NCBI GenBank assembly: GCA_012295275.1
Contig: CM022677.1
Location: forward strand, 13,052,457-13,105,888
Reading direction: 5' to 3'
Length of the DNA stretch: 53,432 nt
Origin: Chrysomallon squamiferum
Taxonomy: Eukaryota > Mollusca > Gastropoda > Neomphalida > Peltospiridae
Positions 36,203-46,684 of this stretch are shown here, in pieces. The translations under genes and the position numbers were made by a program. The notes below the pieces were generated by a model. The model was not told the DNA's origin, searched no databases, and saw only the letters and a list, made by a program, of their open reading frames with translations. Positions within the stretch are counted from its first letter, which is position 1; each line of letters starts with the position of its first letter.

Positions 36203-36949
36203 CTAGAAAATAAATAAATAAATGAATAAGTAAATAAATAAATAAATGTAATATCACAGTAGATATCAGTAGCTCTGAAATTAAAGAGAAATTATTATGA
36301 AAAGTAAAATAGTGGCAGATAAAGAAAAGTTAATAAAATGACATGACTAAAAATAAGAAGAAAACTGAAAGTTTTAAGTTTTGTGTTTTCTTTAAGAGCT
36401 GGACTGACACAGTGAGAGAAATAATCATTTCCTGGAGAATTATTCAACGCATCCAAATATTCAGTCAGGAAACAGTTATTACCAACAACATTTTGACTAC
36501 AGTGCTAGAAACAAAACACTCAGGTTGTGTATATTAGCAGTAAAAACTATTAATACAAATTGTTAACACTTATTTATTTGTTATTATTAAAATGTAGTTA
36601 GTAGAAGACATCACAATGTTTAGCATAGTAATAGTATCAACAGAAGTTATAGTAATACCAGTAGTAGAACTAGTAGCAGCAGTAGCAGTTGTAGTAGTAG
36701 TAGTAGTTGTAGTAGTAACAGCAGCAGCAGAATTTGTAGTTGTAGTATTAGTGCTAATAGTACCAGGAGTAGTAATAGTTGTAGTATTAGTGGTAATCGT
36801 ACTAGTGGCAGTAATAGTGGTAATAATTGTAGTATTAGTAGTAATAGTACTAGTTGTAGTAATAGTGGTAATAGTTTGTAGTATTAGTAAAGCATAAGTA
36901 GTAGTAGTAATAGTTTGTAATATTGTTGTTATTATTATTATTGTTATTA

Positions 36950-36984
<35 letters not shown>

Positions 36985-37020
36985 AAACATGTTATATCAG
37001 TTATAATTAAGATTACTCAC
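36203..37020. other. LRR-gene intron with (GTA)-type low-complexity tract
   Basis: Degenerate (GTA)n/(GTT) sequence spans about 36625-36925 and gives a valine-rich 93-codon shadow ORF. (ATT)n lies at 36930-36981. (AAAT)n lies at 36206-36246. Confidence 0.7.
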
Positions 37021-37130
37021 AGCACTCTCAGTGTCTGTTTTGTTGGTGGTGAGGCTAAGGAAGATCACTGTTGTGTTAGAACACATTGCCAAACACACAG
37101 CTCAGAAATCCTCAGTTCCAGAACTGTTTC
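37021..37130 (-). pseudogene. LRR-type exon fragment
   Basis: Reverse strand: acceptor AAATTTATCAG, donor GAGTGCT|GTGAGT. The frame AVCLAMCSNTTVIFLSLTTN followed by KTDTESA resembles the CSNTTVisLdLs.Nk.sd.sA linker between adjacent RI-type repeats. The 5' third of the exon is in another frame (ETVLELRISELCVW), so an indel is present. Confidence 0.55.
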
Positions 37131-37855
37131 CTGATAAATTTAAAACTTAGTTAAAAAAATAATGAAAATACAGAACCCTAAATTATTTAGTAGGTTACAT
37201 AAAATAATGAAAAGGTTGATAATAATTAACATGAATATTATGTAATTCAGTATGATTAAATTTTAAATAAATAAAAAATAAGAAAATAAATAAATGATAG
37301 ATAGATACATACATCAAATAGATAGACAGAAGATAGGCAGAAAGATTAATAATTAAATAAAAATAAATAAACTAAAAATAATCAACTTTCTACTAAAACT
37401 TGTTTTAAGAGCATTTTTATAAATTAAAACTATAAATAAATTTAAAATTATTTAAATTACTGATTCTAAGCTATTTATGTTCAGAACTATCAAAAGAGAA
37501 CTTACAGAAAGATAATATTTTCTTTCTTTGTCATACTTCAAAATATTACAACTTTGAAAATAATTTTAAAAAACATAAAGAAAAGAAAGGAAGAAAAAAG
37601 AAAGAAAACTAAAAATATGGTAATTAGGATCAAATAAAAATGATACATAAAGATACAGACAGAAAAACAGATAAGTATATTGTAAGTAGTGACATAGTAA
37701 GAAAGATAACATATTTATCTGAATATTTTCTAGGAAAGAAATACAGACAAACAGAAAAGCAGAGATAGAAATAAAATAAATAAATAGGGAGGTAGGCAGA
37801 AAGAGAAACAGACAGATAGACTAAGACATATTTACAGACATATTTACCTGAATGT
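37131..37855. other. Intron-like AT-rich sequence
   Basis: No exon recognised. GATA-like tetranucleotides at about 37297-37330 and GACAGA-rich stretches at about 37660-37830. Confidence 0.4.
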
Positions 37856-37856
37856 T

Positions 37857-38223
37857 TTTCAAATATTTAAAATGTGACTAAGTGGAAATGTTGGTGTTAA
37901 AGTTTGTGGCAGTTTAAGCCTTGGTCTGGCTGCTTTCAACAAAAACTCCAGTTTCACAAGAAGATTAGTCAGTCGATTCACATGATCAAACATTTTCTGT
38001 TCCCATTCTTTCTTAGACATTATTTTTTTACCAAAATACCTCTGGCAATGGGTGGTGGTGTTTGTGGTTTCTTTTCTAGTGTGTCTGGATGTTTCTTGGC
38101 ACATAGTTTGAGTTTTCAGTGGTTGGTGTGGTGATGTCAATTTGTCTCAGGTCTAATGGTGGTACTGGTGTTGTTGGTGCCAACTGCTGTTTCATTTTCA
38201 GTGATGCGAAACCCATGTCAGGT
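37857..38223 (-). pseudogene. Pro/Thr-rich exon of unrecognised protein
   Basis: Reverse strand, after acceptor GTTATTTCCACAG. The frame gives DMGFASLKMKQQLAPTTPVP followed by PLDLRQIDITTPTTENSNYV, then after a shift EKKPQTPPPIARGILVKK. In a third frame it gives MSKKEWEQKMFDHVNRLTNL followed by LVKLEFLLKAARPRLKLPQT. The pieces look like one disordered linker followed by an amphipathic helix, broken by two indels. It lies upstream of the LRR exons on the same strand and may belong to the same gene. No family recognised. Confidence 0.45.
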
Positions 38224-38315
38224 CTGTGGAAATAACAAAATATAGAAAGAAAATGTTTTATATATATATAAAATTTTATTCTATTTTTTGTTTTATGTAT
38301 ATATGTATGTATGTA

Positions 38316-38347
<32 letters not shown>

Positions 38348-38885
38348 AACACAGAGGGCAGACCTTGAAATTAAGAGAAAACATTAAGTGAATATAAATA
38401 CAAATATTTATCCAAATCATTGGTAACTATTTAAAAGACACAAACAAGTTATCAGAATAATACTGGTTCTAAAAAAATCACTAATAATAATAATTTTCAG
38501 AAAACAAACATATTGACAATACAAATTTACACTTCATTATTATTGGGTTTGTTTGGCCATTAAACAGAGCTGTTAGGGAACATAGAATATCTATTAAACA
38601 AAAAATGAAAATCCTAAAAACTTCAAATCCCAAAAAGTATTTGTCAATTCTGAACAACAGTAACAGCAACTCTTAACAGCCACGTTGATGAAACATGTAG
38701 TATAATAGAATAATTACACTCTCAAGGACAAGAAACTACTAATTATTAAGTTGTTCAGGTAAATTTTTTACATCTGTACTTAATTCTAGATTAAATAAGT
38801 ATGCAGATGAAATCTGATTTTAGAAAATATGATGCTTCTTCTTCTTTTATTGTAAAATATAGAAATTTATAACAAAATAAAAGTA

Positions 38886-38970
<85 letters not shown>

Positions 38971-39111
38971 ATGATATAAAATGCAGTGTATGACACAAGA
39001 TTCTAATGTATGTTACACAATGCAACTTCCTACATTAAATTAAATTAAACTTCATTAGGTTTAGAATAATAAGAAAACAAACTCAAATTCACTGTTCAGT
39101 TTTTTTCTCTT
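38224..39111. other. Intron-like sequence with (GT)n(GA)n
   Basis: (TA)n/(TG)n lies at 38260-38347. A compound (GT)n then (GA)n tract of about 80 bp lies at 38887-38968. No exon recognised. Confidence 0.6.
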
Positions 39112-39210
39112 TTCCAGTGGCAGCAGTACAAACTTTATCCTCAAAGCTATACAGCATCTTCTACTGAAACAACTTCACTAGCCAACATCAGCGCATCAAT
39201 TATGTGCATT
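39112..39210 (-). pseudogene. Candidate exon, unrecognised protein
   Basis: Reverse strand, after acceptor TTTTTTTTCAG. MHIIDALMLASEVVSVEDAV then, after a shift, YSFEDKVCTAATGKE. The composition is protein-like and the acceptor is strong, but the frame is broken and the donor is unclear. Confidence 0.35.
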
Positions 39211-39453
39211 CTGAAAAAAAACACAAAAGATAATAAAATAATAAAAATAATAAAACTGTTATAAATAAATAACTAATGTTTCTGTTATTATTAAAATTAA
39301 AATTTTACTGTTATCAGTTACTGGGTTATTCAGACCACAAAGGGGTGTGGGATATTTTTGATATACTTTGTACAATCATTATAATGATAATAATGATAAT
39401 TGTATTAATTTAATTAATTAACAAAACAATAGCAAATAAATGATTATTACTAT

Positions 39454-40076
39454 GGGTCATTCCGTGTCAAATCACCCAATGGTTTAAACCCGACCGTCTC
39501 AGATTTTTATGAAACTTAGTATACTTGTTGACTGGGATCCCACAGCACCAAATCTGAAATATTAGCCCAATGAGACCAGTGGTGTGGGAGATACGGCCCA
39601 CGGAATTTTGAGATTTTTGCCAAAAATGGGTGTGACCACCAACCTTAGAACCCTCATATCTCAGGAACTACTGGGCCAATCTTCATAAAATTGGTATTGT
39701 TAGAAAGGCAAAATGACAAGGATTCCAAATCTGCCATTTTTGTTTAGTTTGGAAAATATTGGAGTACCTTGACCTTTTGACCTTTGCTATGACCTTGAAA
39801 TTGACCATGTGGATCACGTGATCTTGAGATGACCTTTATTGAAATTTAATCTCCCTCATGTTAACTAAAACATATAAAAGTTTCCTGGGTGTAATATTTT
39901 TTGTTTAGCCACAATATAGATTTAAAAAATGCACATCATGAAAATAACACATTTTCAGCCATTAACATCTGATTGACTAAAACCTGAATGATCAATTCTG
40001 GATGCTAGGAATCACCATCTCTCTTGATCATTGAGTGAGACATTGTAGACCTACATGTATGCATAAAGTTCACATA
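39454..40076 (+). repeat. Left terminal inverted repeat of the long-TIR element
   Basis: Pairs with 41659-42291. The inner end is marked by gcataaagttcacata, whose complement starts the right arm. It includes a GGTCATCT/AGATGACC-type segment near a CACGTG-like atcacgtgatc. Confidence 0.85.
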
Positions 40077-40689
40077 TAAAAGTTTCCTGGGTATAATATT
40101 TTTTGTTTAGCCATAATAGAGATTTAAAAAAATGCATACCTGCATGGATGATTGATACAATGCATTACAATGTACATTTTCTCTGAGACTAAAAACTCAT
40201 CTTTGGAGTTAAAACCCACCTGACATGTCTGAAGGAATGCCTGAAGGATATGAAAAGATGCCAAATGGCATGGCATGTTCTACACAATCAGGCTCAAAGG
40301 GTTAACAGGCAGGTCAGGAACTCCTTTAGATTCCCTGGTGCAATCCCCATTGAGCACATTGCAATTAGAAGTTTAAGACAAAGAAGTTTCTTCATCTGCA
40401 TTTCTTTGACAATCTGAAGCTTTTTAAGTTGGACACAATGTCAGATGTTGATATATAAACAATATTTTTATTTCATAAAACCTATTAAGTAATTTTATCA
40501 TGTCATGTGGGCCTTGCCATTGGTTTTGAACAAGGTTTCAGTCAACAACAGTACAACCCAGTCTGAAATCAGACGTCATCAAGTGATGTACTGCATAATG
40601 TATTTGTACACCCAGTCTTCGGCACAGACTATGAACAAGGTCTACTTCACCTTAATAAACTGTGATTTATACTTGAGAAGATTGACATA

Positions 40690-41330
40690 AATGCCCAAGA
40701 CTTGTGGGCCTTTGGCAAAAACACATGTACTCTGCTGCCATTTTATGACCTGCTTAACTTTACTGAAAGGGTTTCAGGATTTGATTTAATATTTAGGAAA
40801 GCACTGACTTTGTTCTATTGAATTGAAGGTGCAGGCCAATACCGAAAATCCTTATTTCTTCCAGGGCTAACTGCAGCTTTAACTCTCCTGAAAATGTGTG
40901 TTATCAACACCATCATATCAAAAAGGAGTTGTTGCGAAGTGTATGGAAAACTGAGGAAATCGAACTCCTCACTCTTTGAAGTGGGATCAAAACACTGGAC
41001 ATCAAGAGTATCATGAACAAGAACTTTTCATCAAATTTTCAACATTGCAGAAAAACTGTTGTGATCCCCTTAATCGCCACCCTGAGCAAGCACGCACTAG
41101 ATCATTAAGAATTGTTAGCATGGGCACTTACAGATGCTTAGTAAATCCTCCAAAGACACTAGTGCCAGGAGACAAGTGGTGCTGTGACTGTCTGATTACC
41201 CTTCAGAAATCAAAGGTCCTGCAGAGGATGGCTTTAGTATGGGTGGTATTACAATGGGAGAATTTGGTGATAACTTGCCAGACAAACCGCTGGTTGTTGT
41301 TTCCCCAGAAAAGGACTTTGATTTGAATTC
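40690..41330 (+). pseudogene. Internal coding relic of the long-TIR element, Cys-containing N-terminal motif
   Basis: Forward frames give NAQDLWAFGKNTCTLLPFYD, GQYRKSLFLPGL, and from 40976 a 116-codon ORF. Its centre reads LQKNCCDPLNRHPEQARTRS then LRIV, and NPPKTLVPGDKWCCDC. The C-C-D-P...H and P-G-x-K-x-C-x-x-C pattern resembles a Cys/His, possibly zinc-binding, segment that I have seen in repetitive proteins of invertebrates and fish, but I cannot name the family. No DDE motif was identified. Frame breaks on both sides show decay. It is most likely the element's own gene because it sits between the two TIRs. Confidence 0.5.
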
Positions 41331-41658
41331 TATTCTGTTGAGTTTAGGCGAAACTCCTGTCAAACTCCATTCACTAGCACATTCCAGTAAATGAATGAGA
41401 AGGACAGAAAAAAACTAGCATCAGCTACAGTAACATTAAAATGACATCTTAATGTCTGAATCCTACCCAGGGCATGTACAAATCTTGATTTTGTCACCCT
41501 TTACCATTGAAAGGACAATGAATTGAAGGAGGAAATTATCCAATTTTATGAAAGTGATGAGAACAGTAGAATGTGTCTGGGAATGAAGGATACAGTGAGC
41601 ATTTGAAACAAACATAGTGAGAAGGTTAAGCATCAGAAACACCTAGTTCTCTCAAATT

Positions 41659-42291
41659 TATGTGAACTTTATGCATACATGTAGGCCTACAATGTCTTAC
41701 TTGATGATCAAGAAAGATGGTGATCCCTAGCATCCAGAATTGACCATTCAGGTTTTAGTCAATCAGATGTTAATGGCTGAAAACGTGTTATTTTCATGTA
41801 TGTGCATTTTTTAAATCTATATTGTGGCTAAACAAAAAATATTACACCCAGGAAACTTTTATATGTTTTAGTTAACATGTGGGAGATTAAATTTCAATAA
41901 AGGTCATCTAAAGATCACGTGATCCACACGGTCAATTTCAAGGTCATAGCAAAGGTCAAAAGGTCAAGGTACTCCAATATTTTCCAAACTAAACAAAAAT
42001 GGCAGATTTGGAATCCTTGTCATTTTGCCTTTCTAACAATACCAATTTTATGAAGATTGGCCCAGTAGTTCCTGAGATATGAGGGTTCTAAGGTTGGTGG
42101 TCACACCTATTTTTGGCAAAAATCTCAAAAGTCGGTGGGCCGTATCTCCCACACCACTGGTCTGATTGGGCTAACATTTCAGATTTGGTGCTGTGCGATC
42201 CCAGTCAACAAGTATACCAAGTTTTATAAAAATCTGAGACGGTCGGGTTTAAATTTCTTTTTTTTTTGGGTGATTTGACACGGAATGACCC
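41659..42291 (-). repeat. Right terminal inverted repeat of the long-TIR element
   Basis: Reverse complement of 39454-40076 with scattered substitutions and a short T-tract expansion at about 42257-42267. Confidence 0.85.
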
Positions 42292-42378
42292 CTATGCTAT
42301 TTTACAATCAGTAAAGAGTTGTTACTGTAAAATGTATTTCATTTTCTCTAAGAAATAAAAATAAGATAAAAAACTTAC

Positions 42379-42459
42379 AACTTTGAATTGTGCAGTCTGC
42401 AGTTTCTGTACTGCTGATTCATCCTTCTCCATAATGTAAATTCCCTTTCTAGACAGCAA
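42379..42459 (-). CDS. 81-bp exon of an unrecognised spliced gene
   Basis: Reverse strand: acceptor CTGTATTGTTCAG, donor AAAGTT|GTAAGT. 27 codons open: LLSRKGIYIMEKDESAVQKL followed by QTAQFKV. It is phase 0 at both ends and continues in frame from the exon at 42807-42966 (CEKKLML-LLSRKG). The predicted product is charged and helical. The long-TIR element ends 84 bases downstream, within the next intron. Confidence 0.5.
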
Positions 42460-42660
42460 CTGAACAATACAGCAATTACATGTATAAAAGATTTATCATT
42501 AATTGGTAAACAAAGATTTTAGGAATTCCAACATGAACAAGACACATTTTTAAATTTGTTTAATCAATCTACATTTGTCTGATAAATTCATTTTTGTTTG
42601 CTTATGATCACTCATCCAATATGTCTCTCACACACACAAACACTCACATACAAATGCATG

Positions 42661-42701
<41 letters not shown>

Positions 42702-42806
42702 ATTAAAACACTGTTGAGAGGTTTCTGAAAACATTCTAACACAGGCCTGACATTACTTGACACAAGACTGTTCACATTATCACTAGTCTCTTGTATCCCT
42801 TCTTAC

Positions 42807-42966
42807 CAGCATCAGCTTCTTTTCACAAGAATGCAGAATCCAATGGCTCTCTGCCCTTTTCTTCTTGTTCCTGTCCATGCTGAATGTAAATCATCGATAT
42901 ATCCATACTATAGTATTCCAGCAGCACTTGCACTCTACAGTGTGGTTCTGGTCAATGATTGTGTAG
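42807..42966 (-). CDS. Candidate exon of the same unrecognised gene, one stop
   Basis: Reverse strand: acceptor TTTCTCATCCAG, donor GCTG|GTAAGA. A single frame runs YTIIDQNHTVECKCCWNTIV WIYR, a TGA, then FTFSMDRNKKKRAESHWILH followed by SCEKKLML, ending in phase 0 to match the next exon. An ankyrin-like reading in another frame (VQVLLEYYSMDIS) was considered but does not fit the splice phase. The TGA makes it a pseudogene or a sequence error. Confidence 0.4.
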
Positions 42967-43577
42967 CTGGATGAGAAATTTACAAAATATTTCACTCACA
43001 TCTGATTTTTCATAGAAACATTCTTTAAATTCATTTGGAATATTTTCTCCTTATACTTTCTGCAATATCCATGCCAATGATCATTTTAATTTGTCCTGGC
43101 AAACATCTAAAATAAATAAATATTAGTAATGAAAAAGCAAATGAATAATAATAATAAAGACCTTATACATTCATAGGTTTATACTGTATGATTTGAACAT
43201 GTTGTAATACATATAGGTTTGATGAAGCAATTAATGTCAACCAGGTACATTATCAGTAGACACAGATGTAAATAGTTTTGGATGCTGTAGTGTTAGTCAT
43301 ATTATCTGCATAAGACACCTACTTCAAAAAATAATCATTTTAGTAATGTTTTGTGCATGAAGATTGTGTAGTGTATTAATGTCTTTTGTGATTATGATTA
43401 CAAATTATCTGTGTGTGTGTGTGTGTGTGTGTTAAATATTATTATAACAAGTAATTGCATTAATATTTTACAGTGTCTATATATGAAATAACCTGGTCAT
43501 ATTTTTCTTAAATATTTATTCATCTTTATTATCTAAATCAGTATATTTTCTTTTAATAGTTTGGTTAGTATATTAAA

Positions 43578-43622
<45 letters not shown>

Positions 43623-43950
43623 AATAAATAAATAAAAATTGTTTGTGAGTTGACACATAGTTGTTGTGTGGTGTTTACTTTGGTGTGTGCTACACATGTC
43701 AATTTATTTTAAAACAAATTTAATTACTGGCCACACGAAATTTTCTCCTGATACATCATACAGTGATTGGTAAAACAAAATTAAGACTAAACAGTTAGTT
43801 AAAAAAAAAAAAAAAAAAAAAAAAAAACGATAATAAAATAAATAAAATAAATAATAAATAAATAAATATTATTCCAGAATAAAAAATAAATAATAAATAA
43901 ATAAATATTATTCCAGAATAAAAAATAAATAATAAATAAATAAATATTAT
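42967..43950. repeat. AT-rich sequence with microsatellites and a ~36-bp AAATA-type tandem repeat
   Basis: (TG)n at 43412-43431, (AAT)n/(AAAT)n at 43578-43636, a poly-A tract at 43801-43827, then three copies of a unit with aaataaataaatattattcc followed by agaataaaaaataaat at about 43850-43950. A (CA)n tract of about 34 bp lies just upstream at 42663-42696. No gene recognised. Confidence 0.75.
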
Positions 43951-43954
43951 TCTC

Positions 43955-44335
43955 GAATAAGATGGCTGCCATCAGGTGGATGTGACGTTTCAGTTATACT
44001 TAAATAAAATAAAAAAATCCAAACTCATTAACAACTATAATAATAAACAGTACTACCTGTCTGCGTCACAGAATGAAATACTTTAAGCAACTTTTTTGTT
44101 GCATGATAATGCGATTACACCAATTCTGTAGAAGATTCTTCAAATCCCGACAATCATCCCGCATTTTCCCGAAAATACAATGCTAAAAAAAAAGAAAGAA
44201 AAATAATTCAAAACAAATAAATAAAATAAAGGAACATAACAACCTTTCTTAAAATATACTCGATGTGTTTCTTTTTTTTTTATTATTGTTATTTGTTGCT
44301 TTTTATTAGCCAATCACTGACGTAAACTTCAAATA
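43955..44335 (-). repeat. Dispersed promoter-like repeat, right copy (inverted relative to 3.0-3.4 kb)
   Basis: Read on the reverse strand it starts TTTACGTCAGTGATTGGCTAAT (a half CRE, TGACGT on the other strand, beside a CCAAT box), passes through the conserved TACAGAATTGGTGTAATCGC and CATTATCATGCAACA blocks, and ends at GATGGCAGCCATCTTATT, where AAGATGGC is a YY1-type core. It matches 3005-3425 in order and spacing. Confidence 0.7.
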
Positions 44336-44465
44336 AACGGTGTTGTTATTTCCCCCCCTGCTTTTCTTTCTTCTTCTTTTTTATTTATTTATATTTATGA
44401 AGGATATATTTCATCTTTTCAGGTGTCTTCTCCTGGTGTACTGAAATGTTAACTAAAAACGTGAA

Positions 44466-44504
<39 letters not shown>

Positions 44505-45141
44505 ATAAAAACATGTGAACGTAAATACAACAAACAGGAAAGTAAAAAAGATATGTACTTAAGAGAAAAAAGAGTGTGGCTGACTATACTGATTTCCACT
44601 GCCTATATTAATGTTAAGAAAATTGTTAGATTTGATTAGTAAAATAGAAAAACGTAGAAACCTCTACCAAACAAAAGAAAGAAAAAGTAACCAAAAATAA
44701 ATAAAACACACTCTACGTTCACACACAGGTACCTGCATTGTCACGAGAGATAGTAGGAATTAGTCTCACTTTCACTTTTATTGTTTTCAATATTTCCTAA
44801 TTTTCGTTGCTTGTAAACCAATGAAATTATTTTGATAACAAAAACTATTAAAATAAGCTATGGTTTTCGTCAAAATGATTGCGTTTTTCAGCCATTGTTC
44901 TCAATGTAAAAATGACGAAACAATTTTCATCTAAAGATTTCCATTGACGTATAAAGATCGGCGGGAAATATAAATATGTCGACTAGACATATCTGAGATT
45001 TATCTTGGAGAAAGATCAAACCCAACGTTAGGCCTATAATTCCCACATTTCTAACTACCGTCAGTGTTTTGCACGCACACGCACAGTCATATACAAATTC
45101 TATTTTAAGCAAGATTTATGTATGTATATATATATATATAT

Positions 45142-45184
<43 letters not shown>

Positions 45185-46680
45185 TAGAATGATCATAATA
45201 TCTGTATGTCAAATCTTAATGTGAAAACGTAGTACAATAATTCTTCTTGTATAATTCTTCAAATAGTATATTATTTGATTTAAGATACAACTGTAGCTGT
45301 TATGTATGAAGCTTTACAAGACAGCTTAGAAATTTAATAGATCTGTAATTATCCGCATTATTTTGAATCAACCTTAGAAAAAAGAATGGGAATTAGTGAA
45401 TGCAAAATGGGCTATAGACTTTTTTTATCTGTAAATAAACGAATGATGTATTGAATGTTCTGTTACAGTGTCCCCCTTTGCAAAAGTGCAATTTTATTTT
45501 TATTATATATATATACTAGTGATAATATAGGCAATATAGATGAACATTATTAATTAGATAATGTGTTTATTTATCATTATTATTATTATTAGTATTATTA
45601 TTACTACTACTACTACGACTACTATTATTATATTAATTATTAAAATAAATCATGTAGACTGTCTAAAACATTTTTATGAGGATGCTAATGATCTACCTTT
45701 TAGTTTTTATTTTGTCTTGGAAGTGAACACATTCCAGTATTTCTTATATTTAATGTATTTATTTTTAAAGCAGGAAAATTTGTAATTCGCATGCTATAAC
45801 ATGAACAGAAGTTTAAATGTTTAACAACAAATGTAAAGAAAGCTAACAAAGGGTTGTCGATGGAAAACTGGTGAGTTAATTTTACTTGAATTATTTCAGT
45901 AGCTGTTTTCATTTGTCACCAGTAATCTATGTTTAATTACAACAGGAAGGCCTACGTTGTTCAAGGCCACCGAGAGACGTCCTGTCCGTCTCTACAATAA
46001 TCTCTTACATCTACAAATCGTGCTGGGGATGAGTATTGAAATTACTTCTTAATTATTATTATTTGTATAATAATTATCATCATGTAAATCATATTTATTT
46101 TTAATTTCGCTGAATTTACCCATCGATAACAAAATAAGACGCAAGTTTTATAACGTCTGTATTATTTATATGAGAAATTAAAATTACATTAATTAGAGAT
46201 TATCAGTTATATTATTGAATAAACATGGAATTTCATTCTAGATTAACTCAGTGTTTTAAAAAAATAATATGATATATTCTTAATTACATAATTTGATAAA
46301 TTTGAATTTTATATTAATCATGTACTTTCATGTAGGGAGAGATGTAAATTGTGTCGCGGAATGTCATGTTACTGCGGTCATAAAACAAAGTATCATATTC
46401 TGACACTGAAAGGTGCACAGTTCATTTTCAGTAACATCAATACAATAATAAATACAGTATTCATGTAGCAATTCACGCGTTTCTGTATAGTCTTATAAGG
46501 ACATTAATTTTTTGAGGAAAAAATATAATATTAATATTAATAGTCGTTTATAATAAAATATTTCCTTTTTCTGAGGCCTAGAACTGTTTTTGATCAGAGG
46601 ACTGGTAAATTCATAATAAACAACAACAAAATCCGGTCGATCTGTTTTGTCATATAAACGGCCGTAATGTTAGCTGAAGG
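44336..46680. other. AT-rich sequence with microsatellites; weak promoter-like motif near 44.96 kb
   Basis: (ATT)n at 44467-44502, (TA)n then (GATA)n at 45127-45183, (ATT)/(ACT) at about 45577-45640. TCGGCGGGAAAT at 44957 is an E2F-like motif. No coding sequence recognised. Confidence 0.4.
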
Positions 46681-46684
46681 CGTT

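Larger units (their letters stand above)
39454..42291. mobile_element. Complete long-TIR DNA transposon with ~620-bp inverted repeats
   Basis: The left end GGGTCATTCCGTGTCAAATC... (39454-40076) and right end (about 41659-42291) are inverted repeats of about 620-630 bp with high similarity. CTAT directly flanks both ends (39450-39453 and 42292-42295), a probable 4-bp target duplication. The left arm carries an extra direct copy of a ~63-bp block (39871-39934 repeated at 40075-40137). The ~1.5-kb centre is coding-like and decayed. I cannot assign a superfamily; terminal GGG with 4-bp TSD argues against piggyBac (TTAA), Tc1 (TA) and hAT (8 bp). A truncated second copy lies at 3758-4021. Confidence 0.85.

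Noticed and set aside
36616-36897. Valine-rich hydrophobic ORF resembling a membrane protein
   Set aside because: It derives from a degenerate (GTA)n tract within an intron.
42807-42966. Ankyrin-repeat exon (VQVLLEYYSMDIS reading)
   Set aside because: That frame contains a stop and does not match the donor phase; the alternative frame joins the next exon in phase.
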